The notes beneath the pieces are model-generated. The model made no database searches. It saw only the letters and a list, made by a program, of their open reading frames with translations, and was not told the origin of the DNA. DNA of 47,609 nt from a virus, in IMG/VR virus record IMGVR_UViG_3300032288_004095, positions 1-47,609 of that record. One strand, given 5' to 3'. How positions within the stretch are numbered: position 1 is the first letter of the stretch; each line of letters starts with the position of its first letter. This document shows positions 32,523 to 40,360 of the stretch, piece after piece. Both the position numbers and the translations under genes were made by a program.

Positions 32523-33304
32523 TAATCGCCTCTGAACTACCATACGAACTTCCCCCGTATCTTTCACCGTCCTCAATATCAACATATGTTCAATGTCCTT
32601 TAAAGTACAAGTACTCTAGGGTTAACAAGCTTTCAGAGCCTCCTACGGAGGCAACGCTGATGGGCAACTTTGTTCACGATGTTCTTGAGTACTTCTATCT
32701 AAATATTGAACCAGCAGACAGGAATATTGCTTCGCTAAAAAACGTTAGCTCATCTATCTGGGCTAGTGGAGATTGGGCGGAAAAAGTACTTCCTTTCATT
32801 AAAGATGGACTCAATACTTTTAGGTGGAATTCCTGGTGGTGTCTTGAGAATATTTTTAAAGTTGAATCTCCAGTGGATGTTGTTCCGGCTGGAGTAGAAA
32901 CTGAACTGAACGGAAGTATTGGTGGTTTTCAAATCAAGGGATACATTGACCGGTGGTCCACCCTAGATGGCAAAACAACAATCTCTGATTACAAAACAGG
33001 TAAGACTCCAAAAGCTAGGTATGTCGGTGACAAATTTACCCAGCTGCTGATTTACGCAATCGTTTTGGCCGATACAAAAGATGTTGAGATAGACCTAATT
33101 GAGCTTTTGTATCTAAAAGACGGAACTAAGTTTTCTAAAAAATACACAGCAGAAGATGCTAACGATGTTTCAAAAATGGTTGAAAATGTGGGCAGTCAGA
33201 TAGCTGTTTCATTTGAAACAAATCACTGGGAGGCTATTCCAGCTGTTTTGTGTAATTGGTGTTATTTCAAAAAAGATATGTGTGAGTACTGGAACAATAA
33301 ATAA
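32519..33304 (+). CDS. RecB/Cas4-like PD-(D/E)XK exonuclease with Fe-S cysteines
   Basis: A 261-aa protein with a GTG start overlapping the previous stop. It has LSPSSISTYVQCPLKYKYSR, GNFVHDVLEYF, a catalytic block GYIDRW...ISDYKTGK, and QLLIYAIVL. The cysteine near residue 20 and three at the C-terminus (CNWCYFKKDMC) match the 4Fe-4S pattern of Cas4 and AddB-type nucleases. It probably resects DNA ends to provide single strands for the Rad52-like partner. Membership of the PD-(D/E)XK superfamily is clear; whether it is 5'-3' like Cas4 is inferred. Confidence 0.85.
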   Translation: MIIASELPYELPPYLSPSSISTYVQCPLKYKYSRVNKLSEPPTEATLMGNFVHDVLEYFYLNIEPADRNIASLKNVSSSIWASGDWAEKVLPFIKDGLNTFRWNSWWCLENIFKVESPVDVVPAGVETELNGSIGGFQIKGYIDRWSTLDGKTTISDYKTGKTPKARYVGDKFTQLLIYAIVLADTKDVEIDLIELLYLKDGTKFSKKYTAEDANDVSKMVENVGSQIAVSFETNHWEAIPAVLCNWCYFKKDMCEYWNNK

Positions 33305-33313
33305 GGAGATTAA

Positions 33314-33853
33314 ATGAGTACTGTCCACTACACGATGAGCGATGATGCTTTTGCACACCTAGTTGCTCAGGACATAAAGAATAAAGTTAACGATAAGCAA
33401 CGTGAGTTTTTGCGTGAATCGCAAAATGTTAACCGTTGGGCTAGGTGCTTAGATGCACTATTGCTAAATCTGAACGAGCAAATAGAAGACATTGAAAGCG
33501 ATATAGAGTCAGACACAGAACAGTATTCTGCGCTTGGCGAAGATGGAGCTGCTCTCCTTGCAGAAGCAATGCACCATTACCTTGGACAAAAACGCAAGAT
33601 TGAAAAGTTCAAGGGGTATGTGGCGCGAAAGATAAAAGAAGTAGCAGAGCTTGTTGCAATGCTGGAAAACGGAGTTTCGTCAGAAGACGACATCTTGGTT
33701 ATGTGCAGGCAGGCAATCATCAGGCACAGGAAAGAACTGAACGATAACGACATTGAGCCAACCCCGTATGACGAAGCTCTGTGGGATGTTTTAAATGGCC
33801 GATGGAACTTTGAAGAAATTGAATACGATGGAGCGAACCTAATTGAGATATAG
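33314..33853 (+). CDS. Hypothetical helical protein in the recombination block
   Basis: A 179-aa protein with an AAGGAG ribosome binding site, 10 bp after the nuclease gene. It is mostly charged helix, with a likely coiled coil around residues 50-115 (LNEQIEDIESDIESDTEQYS and on). No catalytic motif was recognised. Its position between a nuclease and an HNH protein suggests a role in DNA processing. Confidence 0.7.
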   Translation: MSTVHYTMSDDAFAHLVAQDIKNKVNDKQREFLRESQNVNRWARCLDALLLNLNEQIEDIESDIESDTEQYSALGEDGAALLAEAMHHYLGQKRKIEKFKGYVARKIKEVAELVAMLENGVSSEDDILVMCRQAIIRHRKELNDNDIEPTPYDEALWDVLNGRWNFEEIEYDGANLIEI

Positions 33854-34145
33854 GTCTGCCAAAAAAGAAAAAGAATATGTTGAGAGGAGAAAGCTTGTTG
33901 CTCGACTTCTTGAAGAAAAACCATGGTGCGAGGCTTGTCCAGTTTTTGCTGAACACGATGGAAAGAAAATGTACAAACGCAATCAATCATCTGATTTGCA
34001 CGAACTGAAGAGGCGCTCTCAGGGAGGGTCAATTCTGGATGAAGAAAACATAATCTGCGTTTGCAGACCGTGCCATACCAGAATTGGGAATTACCCGCAA
34101 TTGGCTTTTGACCTTGGTCTGGCAAAACATGGCTGGGAAGAATAA
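33843..34145 (+). CDS. HNH endonuclease-like protein
   Basis: A 100-aa protein. No in-frame ATG lies near the front, so the TTG at 33843 is taken as start; GGAG lies about 9 nt upstream and the gene overlaps the previous one by 11 bp. It has a zinc pair CEAC, then DLHELKRRSQGGS with the catalytic His, an Asn in ENIICVC, and a second pair CRPC followed by H. This fits a compact HNH nuclease (beta-beta-alpha metal). Phage HNH proteins often act near the terminase in packaging or as free-standing nucleases. Confidence 0.75.
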   Translation: MRYRSAKKEKEYVERRKLVARLLEEKPWCEACPVFAEHDGKKMYKRNQSSDLHELKRRSQGGSILDEENIICVCRPCHTRIGNYPQLAFDLGLAKHGWEE

Positions 34146-34239
34146 ATTCTTACAGAAGTTTTATTTCTGTTCTAATAATAATTAACACACAGAATATTTA
34201 TTGCTGGTGTATTGTTGTAATCCTTAGGACCGTTATAGG

Positions 34240-34286
34240 CGCGAGGGCCGGGTGCACAGGGCAACGTGCGGCACCCGGTTCTTGCG
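34240..34286. ncRNA. GC-rich stem-loop
   Basis: Six outer base pairs (one G-U on the plus strand) and eight perfect inner pairs, separated by a GG/TT internal loop. It is far more GC-rich than the surrounding DNA. No T tract follows, so it is not an ordinary terminator. Confidence 0.55.
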
Positions 34287-34429
34287 TGTAATAAATTAAC
34301 AAAATCCTCATATTTATTACCAGTTTCTATAAATATAGTTGGGTATAAAATCTCCTCATACGACTTAGGGAGGGGGTGGTCCATTTCTAAACGGGAAACC
34401 GTTGCAAGAAATATCCTTTACCTGGATTT

Positions 34430-34470
34430 GCCACTGTGAGAAAAAATCACAGTGGCTTCTTGCTTTTCTG
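34430..34470 (+). terminator. Rho-independent terminator
   Basis: A perfect 10-bp inverted repeat, GCCACTGTGA (34430-34439) and TCACAGTGGC (34447-34456), with a 7-nt loop, is followed by the T-rich run TTCTTGCTTTT. It would stop rightward transcription of the recombination block or of the putative RNA before the RuvC gene. Confidence 0.75.
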
Positions 34471-34486
34471 GTGTAGTTTTAATTAA

Positions 34487-35005
34487 GTGAATAGAAAGAT
34501 AATGGGCCTAGACCTATCGCTAACTTCAACCGGATGGTCGTGCGATGGTGAGTACGGAGTCATATCTTCAAAGAATAAAAAGACACAAAGACTTGTTGAT
34601 ATATCTAGTGAGATTTTAGAAAAATGCTCAAAGCACAAAGTTGAAACTGTGGTAATCGAGGGTTACTCCTTTGCATCAAGAAGCGGCCAAGCTTTCTCTA
34701 TTGGGGAGCTTGGCGGGGTTGTCAGATTTTGCTTGCTTCAATCTGGTTTTGAATTTGTTGAAGTCCCACCTACCGTTAGAGCCAAATTTGCAACCGGCAG
34801 AGGCAATGCGGCCAAGTCAGAAGTTGTTTCAGCAATATCAGCCAAGACCGGAATTGTATGGACCGGCTCCGGAGCGGACGATATGTGCGACGCTTGGATA
34901 TTAGAAGAAATAGGTTTAGTCCACTATGGACAACAACGGTTTGATTGGCCTAAACTGAACATGTCAGCGCTTGAGAGCCTTGACTGGACACCAACTACTA
35001 GATAA
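34487..35005 (+). CDS. RuvC-like Holliday junction resolvase
   Basis: A 172-aa protein. The N-terminus, IMGLDLSLTSTGW, holds the first catalytic Asp; VVIEGYSF holds a Glu; GADDMCDAW holds the last two Asp positions, as in RuvC/RNase H-fold resolvases. It would cut branched DNA produced by recombination before packaging. The GTG at 34487 gives the usual five residues before the GLDLS motif; an ATG at 34502 is the alternative. It follows the terminator directly. Confidence 0.85.
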   Translation: MNRKIMGLDLSLTSTGWSCDGEYGVISSKNKKTQRLVDISSEILEKCSKHKVETVVIEGYSFASRSGQAFSIGELGGVVRFCLLQSGFEFVEVPPTVRAKFATGRGNAAKSEVVSAISAKTGIVWTGSGADDMCDAWILEEIGLVHYGQQRFDWPKLNMSALESLDWTPTTR

Positions 35006-35015
35006 AGGAAGAACC

Positions 35016-35354
35016 TTGAGCAGAAGTAGCCCGATTAGCCAGGTCGAAGTTGAAGAAGAACTTTTGCGTCTTGTATCTGTTCTTGAAACAGAAACAGAAG
35101 CATTTGAGACGCTTGCAGTAGATGCCGCAAAAAAAGAAGCCGCCTATAAGTCAAACTGGGCAAAATCATACCTTGGAGCAAAAGGCTCAATTAGGGAGCG
35201 AGAAGCATGGGCCGACTACCAAATGAATGACGAGAATTACGATTACAAAATATCGGAAGGTCTTGTAAAAGCAAAACGAGAACAGCTTCTATCTCTTCGC
35301 ACATCAATTGATGCTCTTAGAACTCTTAATGCAAACGTTAGGTCGCAGGTATGA
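35016..35354 (+). CDS. Hypothetical coiled-coil protein
   Basis: A 112-aa protein. The frame is open upstream to an ATG at 34971 inside the RuvC gene, but the TTG at 35016 is preceded by AGGAAG at 35005-35010 and is the better start. The sequence is charged and helical, with VEEELLRLVSVLETETEAFE and many Lys and Ala residues. Its stop overlaps the next start (ATGA). Function unknown. Confidence 0.65.
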   Translation: MSRSSPISQVEVEEELLRLVSVLETETEAFETLAVDAAKKEAAYKSNWAKSYLGAKGSIREREAWADYQMNDENYDYKISEGLVKAKREQLLSLRTSIDALRTLNANVRSQV

Positions 35355-35461
35355 GGCTGAGCAAGAAGAACAAAAAGCTGTTCCCAGAAAAACTCACGAA
35401 TGACAAAAGTTATTCATTTTCAATATTCAAAAACAAAGATAAAAAGAAGAAGAAGAAATGA
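35351..35461 (+). CDS. Very small basic protein (36 aa)
   Basis: A 36-codon frame starting MRLSKKNKKLFPEK and ending in a lysine run. It is joined by ATGA overlaps to the genes on both sides (start at 35351 within the previous stop, stop within the next ATG at 35458). The perfect fit into a coupled series supports translation. The A-rich 3' end also provides an AAGAAGAAG sequence before the next start. Confidence 0.5.
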   Translation: MRLSKKNKKLFPEKLTNDKSYSFSIFKNKDKKKKKK

Positions 35462-36237
35462 CAGAAAATATACATCCATCGCTGTCTGGGATGACGATAC
35501 CGATAAGTCAACTTCGTCCACTTGAGAATAATCCACGGCGTGGAGACATTGGTGCGATTATTTCTTCCTTTAGGGAATTTGGACAAGTAACGCCAATAGT
35601 TGTTAAAGACAATGGCGATTCAACATTTACCGTCATATCTGGAAACCATAGGCTTGCGGCTGCAAAACAAATGGGATGGACGGAGCTTGCTTGCATTGAT
35701 TTTGATGGCAACGATAAATCTGCAATTGCATTTGCCTTGGCCGACAACAAGACATCAGAGCTTGGAGAAACAGACCAATCAGTATTGATAGAAATGATTA
35801 ATAGTATTTCCTCAGATTACGTTGAGCTTTTTGACAAGCTTGGTTGGGATGACTTTGAAATAGCTTCGCTTTCAGTCGATGAAATTAGAAGTTCTAAAAA
35901 CGATAATCGTTCCGGATATGTGGCTCCCCCAGAAGTAAACCCTTTCAAACCACAAAACGATGTAGCTCCGTCTGTGGAAAAAAATTCAAACGACGAAAAC
36001 ATCTATGTTGCCTCAGATGAAGTAAACGAGACAGAAGCCGTGACCCGTGGAAGCTCTGCAGTAAACATCAAGGGTGGAGAAAAAGCTGTAGTCCAATACA
36101 CGCTTGTTTTTGATGACTCATCACAACAGCGTGACTGGTATGACTTTATTCGCTACATACGAAACGACCCTGCGTACATGGGTGATACAACAGCTGCCAA
36201 GCTGATTGACTTCATTCGTTCTCATGCGGACTTCTAA
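35458..36237 (+). CDS. ParB-like domain protein 1
   Basis: A 259-aa protein. The N-terminal 110 residues are a ParB/Srx-like nuclease domain: IPISQLRPLENNPRRGD, FGQVTPIVVKD, and the hallmark SGNHRLAAAKQMGW. ParB-type domains bind CTP and DNA or act as nucleases in other families. The C-terminal 130 residues are acidic and variable. The gene overlaps the PAPS-reductase-like gene (TAATG). ParB/PAPS-reductase pairs resemble the IbrB/IbrA pair; a shared regulatory or DNA-modifying role is inferred. Confidence 0.8.
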   Translation: MTENIHPSLSGMTIPISQLRPLENNPRRGDIGAIISSFREFGQVTPIVVKDNGDSTFTVISGNHRLAAAKQMGWTELACIDFDGNDKSAIAFALADNKTSELGETDQSVLIEMINSISSDYVELFDKLGWDDFEIASLSVDEIRSSKNDNRSGYVAPPEVNPFKPQNDVAPSVEKNSNDENIYVASDEVNETEAVTRGSSAVNIKGGEKAVVQYTLVFDDSSQQRDWYDFIRYIRNDPAYMGDTTAAKLIDFIRSHADF

Positions 36238-37400
36238 TGCCTAGACAGCGGATGTTTTTGTCAATGTCATGTGTTGACGCTGCTCGTGAGAGGATGCGTC
36301 ACATTTACGACACCTTTGACACAGTGTGCATTCAGTTTTCTGGCGGAAAAGACTCAACAGCGATTCTTTATTTGGCAAAAGAAATACACGAAGAGCGCAA
36401 TCTTGGTCCTGTGAAAGTTATTTTTAGAGACGAAGAAATGCTAAGTCCAACGATTGTTAAGTTTGTTGAAGAAGTACGCAACTATGACTGGGTTGACATG
36501 GAGTGGTATTGCCTGCCTATGGGCACAGATGTTTGGGTTCTTGGCAGACGTCAGTATTGCTTGCTGTGGTCAGCACAGCGTGCGAGGGAAGGCCGTCTAA
36601 CCAGACAGATGCCAGAGTGGGCAATAACGGCAGAGGACTTTGGGCTTGACCCAAATAAGCCGATACCGCAGACAATTGATTACTACACGATGCAAGGCAA
36701 AAAAGGCAAGGTTGCATTTGTGATGGGGGTCAGGGCAAATGAGTCAATGATTCGTTATCGCTCATTGGTTCAAAAGCTTCACGAGAATTACATCGTTGTT
36801 CCGTACCGTTCAAAACGAAACATACCTCTTCGTTTTGCAAAGCCAATTTATGACTGGACAACTGATGATGTTTTTAAGTTCATCGTCGAGGAACACGGTG
36901 GAACATACTGCGAGTATTACGACCTAGCTTCTTCAACAGGAAGCAACACACGCGTAGGCATACCTTTGCACGCAGTTGCTGTTAGGCGAATAGGCGATGT
37001 TGTCGCAACCGAGCCAGAGTTTTACGACCGGCTATGGGAGATATTTCCACACCTTGATGCGCAGAGGAGAATTTGGCCAGACTACGACATAGAGATGGTC
37101 ATCATGCGTTATGCCAAAGATGGTTGGGACGGAGTCAGGCGCTGTATTGATGAAAACATCCTTACAAAAGGATTAGCTCAACGGGCTCTTGCCTACTCAG
37201 CAGAATTCCGTCGCAAGAGCATGAAGGAGCCGCTGTCATATCCTGTCCACTGGCTAATTAGAAATCTTCTGATGCATGAATTTATTGGAACATCGCCACA
37301 CCCGATTGGTCCAGGGACAAAAGCCTATTCTCTTGCAATGAAGGAAGCTTCAGAACTTGCAGACATGGATTCGCTTGACATAAAAGACGAGAAAATGTAG
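36237..37400 (+). CDS. PAPS reductase/IbrA-like PP-loop protein
   Basis: A 387-aa protein with an N-terminal PP-loop ATP-binding motif, SGGKDST (residues 35-41), and a phosphoadenosine-phosphosulfate-reductase-type fold (LGPVKVIFRDEEM, EWYCLPM, YCLLWSAQRAR). It lacks the C-terminal redox Cys motif expected of a true PAPS reductase as far as I can see. Homologues in phages and in the E. coli IbrA protein pair with ParB-like proteins, and DndC of phosphorothioation systems uses the same fold. It lies between two ParB-domain genes, overlapping the first by 1 base. Sulfur transfer to nucleic acid or nucleotide activation is possible but unproven. Confidence 0.8.
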   Translation: MPRQRMFLSMSCVDAARERMRHIYDTFDTVCIQFSGGKDSTAILYLAKEIHEERNLGPVKVIFRDEEMLSPTIVKFVEEVRNYDWVDMEWYCLPMGTDVWVLGRRQYCLLWSAQRAREGRLTRQMPEWAITAEDFGLDPNKPIPQTIDYYTMQGKKGKVAFVMGVRANESMIRYRSLVQKLHENYIVVPYRSKRNIPLRFAKPIYDWTTDDVFKFIVEEHGGTYCEYYDLASSTGSNTRVGIPLHAVAVRRIGDVVATEPEFYDRLWEIFPHLDAQRRIWPDYDIEMVIMRYAKDGWDGVRRCIDENILTKGLAQRALAYSAEFRRKSMKEPLSYPVHWLIRNLLMHEFIGTSPHPIGPGTKAYSLAMKEASELADMDSLDIKDEKM

Positions 37401-37409
37401 GATTTGAAA

Positions 37410-37967
37410 ATGTCTAATTCTCCAATTAACAATATCTCTTGGGTTGAAATTGAAAAGCTAAAACCGGCCGACTGGAGAACTACGCACACTCTCAAACCAG
37501 ACCTTAAAGTCCTGGCTGGTTCAATACTGGATTTTGGCTGGACCAGTCCAATTGTTGTTCAGAAAGATTCGCTCAAAATAATTGATGGATTTCACAGGTG
37601 GGTCTGTGCTCAATCTGAACCAGTGAAGAAAATGGGTAATGGCAAAGTCCCAATCGTGATTGTTGATGTTGACGAGATAGACGCAATGCTTATGCATGTG
37701 AGGCTAAACCGTGGCAGAGGCGATGTTGTCACCAAACACTTATCCAATTTGGTTCGCTCTGTTGTGCATTCAAAGAAATACTCGATTGAGCAGATAAAAG
37801 ATTTGCTGACTATGAGTAATTCGGAAATTGCAGCAATGGTTGACGGCACAGTAATCAAACAACGCAAAATCAAGGAGCACACATACTCCAGGGCATGGGT
37901 GCCAATTGAAGCTCCAAGCGAGCCAGAAATGCCTTCTCTGGAGCGTCCTCCAAACGCAGATAGGTAA
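37410..37967 (+). CDS. ParB-like domain protein 2
   Basis: A 185-aa protein; the ATG at 37410 is preceded by AGGA at 7 nt spacing and is preferred over a TTG at 37404. Motifs are WVEIEKLKPADW, FGWTSPIVVQ and IDGFHRWVCA, again ParB/Srx-like with a divergent signature. The C-terminal part includes a helical DNA-binding-like section (YSIEQIKDLLTMSNSEIAAM). It is not a recent copy of ParB protein 1. It completes the ParB / PP-loop / ParB cassette. Confidence 0.75.
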   Translation: MSNSPINNISWVEIEKLKPADWRTTHTLKPDLKVLAGSILDFGWTSPIVVQKDSLKIIDGFHRWVCAQSEPVKKMGNGKVPIVIVDVDEIDAMLMHVRLNRGRGDVVTKHLSNLVRSVVHSKKYSIEQIKDLLTMSNSEIAAMVDGTVIKQRKIKEHTYSRAWVPIEAPSEPEMPSLERPPNADR

Positions 37968-37993
37968 GTTTCGGCTTTATCGGGATAGCTGGT

Positions 37994-38014
37994 GTAAAAT
38001 ACTCGGTAGTATTT
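37994..38014 (+). promoter_or_regulatory. TAAAAT box with inverted repeat before the connector genes
   Basis: TAAAAT at 37994-37999 overlaps a perfect 7-bp inverted repeat, AAATACT-CGGT-AGTATTT (37997-38014). GGAGGT at 38020-38025 then precedes the next start. This could be a -10 box with an operator, or a small hairpin at the head of the morphogenesis transcript. No clear -35 box. Confidence 0.35.
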
Positions 38015-38029
38015 GACCCGGAGGTCTTG

Positions 38030-38302
38030 ATGAATTTTCCGTCGGATGTAGAGGATGAAGAGCTTACAGAAGAAGCTGTAGACATCATCCCAGAGCTTGA
38101 GCCAACAGGAACCGATTTGGTTCCTGTGCCTACCCCTGCCCCTCAAAGAAAACCAGCATGGTGGAGAAGAGCTGTTGCGTATTCAGTAAGAAGACTGGCA
38201 GACAGCCTCCAGTTTGGCCGTGGCGCAAGACAACGGACCCAGCCTGGTGAAGGTCGTAGTTTGGCTCGGGAGGCAAGAGGCCGAATAACTGGAAGGGGCT
38301 AG
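38030..38302 (+). CDS. Hypothetical small protein with basic C-terminus
   Basis: A 90-aa protein with GGAGGT four bases before its ATG. The first 35 residues are acidic, then a Pro-rich PVPTPAPQRKPAWW link leads to an Arg-rich tail (RRLADSLQFGRGARQR and on). It is the first gene of the connector/tail block. A DNA- or capsid-binding tail is possible; no family was recognised. Confidence 0.6.
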   Translation: MNFPSDVEDEELTEEAVDIIPELEPTGTDLVPVPTPAPQRKPAWWRRAVAYSVRRLADSLQFGRGARQRTQPGEGRSLAREARGRITGRG

Positions 38303-38310
38303 GTTAAAAA

Positions 38311-39168
38311 ATGCTAGTCAGCTTGTCAGAATTAAAGACATACATGGACATATCTCTTACGCAACGGCAACAAGATGCCGTTGAAATGATACTCCTTGGC
38401 CTAGAGAGTGAACTTGAAGCGTTCCTTGGTAGACCAGTATCTCAAGAGGAAGTTACTGAAGAGCACGTTATCCCTTCTTATTTTCAGGGCGTCCCTGCAA
38501 CATCTTTTTTCTATGACCACAGTCTTGACTCAACTGAAACAGGGCTCAACTATATTCAGCCTTCACAAATAATTTATGCAAGAAATTCACCAATAACCAA
38601 TGTCAGGCAAGTAACAATTAAAAACTTGGCTTCTGTACCGGTGAATCTTGCTGAGGCCATGCAAAGAAAAGCCATAATCACATCTGCTTCGGTTAATGGT
38701 TCTTCTGTTGTTTTCACTGCCGACAATGAATTTACAATTGGGCAGAGAGTTACTGTTTCAAACATAACCCCATCAACTCTTCAAATTAGCGCAAGAGAAA
38801 TAACTGCAGTAACTCCAACTACATTTACGGTTGGCGACGCTACTGGAGCAAATGGTTCATATGTTTCTGGCGGACTGGCTACGGCTACTGGAAATGATTA
38901 CACCGTGCATAGATACGGAGTAGAACTTTATAGAGGATTTCCAAATGATGTTGTAAGTATCACTTACACCGGCGGTCTTGATGGCTCAGCAATAAAAATG
39001 TTTAAGTTGATGATTCTTAGAGCTGCTTCTCGTGAAGTACAAAACATGCATGACGATGTTGTCGGTCTTAAAGACTTGAACACAAGAAATGTTGCACCAC
39101 TTGAAACAGGGTTCCTAGAAAAAGAATTAGCGGCAATGAAGTCGTATAAGAGAAGACGAATTGCGTAA
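38311..39168 (+). CDS. Head-tail connector (adaptor) protein
   Basis: A 285-aa protein. The N-terminus (LSELKTYMDISLTQRQQDAV, then LESELEAFLGRPV) resembles HK97 gp6-type adaptor proteins that join the portal to the tail. A beta-rich middle insertion (about 85-205) with NITPSTLQ and AREITAVTPTTFTVGD looks like a small domain not present in minimal adaptors. The C-terminus returns to helices (KLMILRAASREVQNM). The gene overlaps the next by TAATG. The assignment rests on pattern and position. Confidence 0.65.
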   Translation: MLVSLSELKTYMDISLTQRQQDAVEMILLGLESELEAFLGRPVSQEEVTEEHVIPSYFQGVPATSFFYDHSLDSTETGLNYIQPSQIIYARNSPITNVRQVTIKNLASVPVNLAEAMQRKAIITSASVNGSSVVFTADNEFTIGQRVTVSNITPSTLQISAREITAVTPTTFTVGDATGANGSYVSGGLATATGNDYTVHRYGVELYRGFPNDVVSITYTGGLDGSAIKMFKLMILRAASREVQNMHDDVVGLKDLNTRNVAPLETGFLEKELAAMKSYKRRRIA

Positions 39169-39764
39169 TGGATGCTCCAAGAGAGATTTATCGTTCGTTA
39201 AAAGTTGATACTGATTTTGATAAAAAATCATTATTAAAAGTAATTGGGGAAATAAAAGCCTTAGAAAAAGCTATTGATTCTATTGGCTCAAGTTCGCCTG
39301 GTGGTTCACGGGTTGAATTTGAACCTGATTTTTCTGAAGCGTATGAATTTCTTGCCGAAATTGGTGCTCGAGGTTCGTTCACTGCTCCAGTTTTTCCGGT
39401 GTTAAAAAAGCAAATACAGGCAATGAATGCAGCCAATTTTGCAACAAACGGACTACAAACTGGTGGATGGAAACCACTTGACGCAAAATATGCAGCATGG
39501 AAGTCAATTCGTTTTCCAGGTGCTCCACCTATGGTTAGAACTGGCGCATTGATGGAATCGCTAACGACAACCCCTCTGGTGCAAAAAGAAACCACAACAT
39601 CTTTTGAAATTGGAACAGCAATACCTTACGCAAGATTCCACCAAACCGGAACTTTTAAAATGCCAAAAAGACAAGTTGTTTATGAGCCAGTTGGTTTTGC
39701 TGAATTCGCAAGCGAGATAATTGCTGATTATGTTGCAGGCATAAGTAAGGTCCCAGGTGTCTGA
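39168..39764 (+). CDS. Neck/tail-completion protein, Mu gpG (virion morphogenesis) type
   Basis: A 198-aa protein. The C-terminal half carries GWKPLDAKYAAWK, PPMVRTGALMESLT, YARFHQTGTFKMPKRQ, the pattern of the phage virion morphogenesis family. These proteins complete the neck or tail end. Overlaps with neighbours on both sides (TAATG, TGATG) show a tight operon. Confidence 0.75.
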   Translation: MDAPREIYRSLKVDTDFDKKSLLKVIGEIKALEKAIDSIGSSSPGGSRVEFEPDFSEAYEFLAEIGARGSFTAPVFPVLKKQIQAMNAANFATNGLQTGGWKPLDAKYAAWKSIRFPGAPPMVRTGALMESLTTTPLVQKETTTSFEIGTAIPYARFHQTGTFKMPKRQVVYEPVGFAEFASEIIADYVAGISKVPGV

Positions 39765-40360
39765 TGACTTCAGAGGTGATGTATGGACCGCAGTTTGCGA
39801 AGCAATTTGTTAATGAGTATCTAATATCAGAGATGCCGCTTAGGCTGACTCGCTATAGAAACGCATGGAACCTCAGTACTAGCGAGCTTCCTGACATAGA
39901 AGACATATTTGCTTTTGAACCATTGGCGATGGATAAGTGGCCAACGATAATAACTGTTGCAATATCAACTAAATCTTTGGTTCGTACGGGATTCAATCTA
40001 GCCAACAACCCCGAATACAATGTCACCTATGCAATGCGTACATATGTGTGGGCACGTAGTGATGGCGCTCAAGACACAACACTAATGAGAGACAGGCTAA
40101 CAACTGTTGTTCGCTCTGCCCTCATGGACCATCCATGTCTTCAAAGGTCAAATCCTGATAGAGAAGCGCTTATCGAAGAGTCATCAATCAATGAGGAATA
40201 CTCTGAATTGACATTACTAAAAGGCGACAGGTATCTTGCTGGTGCATATATTGCCTACGACCTTAGAATTGAAGAAGCTATAGAAAGAGACAATTTGGGA
40301 ACCGTTTCTGAAATTGGTCTTGAATTTCAAAATCCTTCAAGTTGGTATTTAAATGAATAA
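39764..40360 (+). CDS. Probable tail terminator protein
   Basis: A 198-aa protein. It sits between the neck protein and the sheath, where tail terminator genes are found. Visible segments include WPTIITVAISTKSLVRTGFN and YAMRTYVWARSDG, alternating strands and helices as expected for that small alpha/beta fold. No specific family motif is decisive, so the call is mainly positional. The end overlaps the next gene by 8 nt (ATGAATAA). Confidence 0.5.
   Translation: MTSEVMYGPQFAKQFVNEYLISEMPLRLTRYRNAWNLSTSELPDIEDIFAFEPLAMDKWPTIITVAISTKSLVRTGFNLANNPEYNVTYAMRTYVWARSDGAQDTTLMRDRLTTVVRSALMDHPCLQRSNPDREALIEESSINEEYSELTLLKGDRYLAGAYIAYDLRIEEAIERDNLGTVSEIGLEFQNPSSWYLNE

Larger units (their letters stand above)
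34146..34486 (+). ncRNA. Gene-free 340-bp region with strong RNA hairpins, candidate structured RNA
   Basis: This is the only gap over 300 bp in the window. It contains a long GC-rich hairpin at 34240-34286 (CGCGAG / CTTGCG outer stem, two-base internal loop, CCGGGTGC / GCACCCGG inner stem, 15-nt loop), a second hairpin at 34383-34412 (ATTTCT / AGAAAT plus AACGG-GAAA-CCGTT, a GNRA tetraloop), then a terminator-like hairpin at 34430-34456. A transcript of up to about 300 nt ending at the terminator would be a structured RNA. TATAAA near 34343 could be a -10 box for a shorter one. No tRNA could be folded. Strand is taken from the T-rich side of the terminator. Confidence 0.4.

Noticed and set aside
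34240-34286. tRNA gene
   Set aside because: The long hairpin and a GGTTC sequence suggested a T arm, but no cloverleaf with acceptor, D and anticodon arms can be drawn.
34172-34384. A 70-codon minus-strand frame in the gap between HNH and RuvC genes
   Set aside because: It lacks a ribosome binding site, runs against all neighbouring genes, and its middle is the GC-rich hairpin. It is kept only as an alternative explanation for that region.
36237-37400. A genuine PAPS reductase of sulfate assimilation
   Set aside because: The expected C-terminal catalytic Cys motif was not seen and no other assimilation gene is nearby; the ParB neighbours point to an IbrA-like protein.
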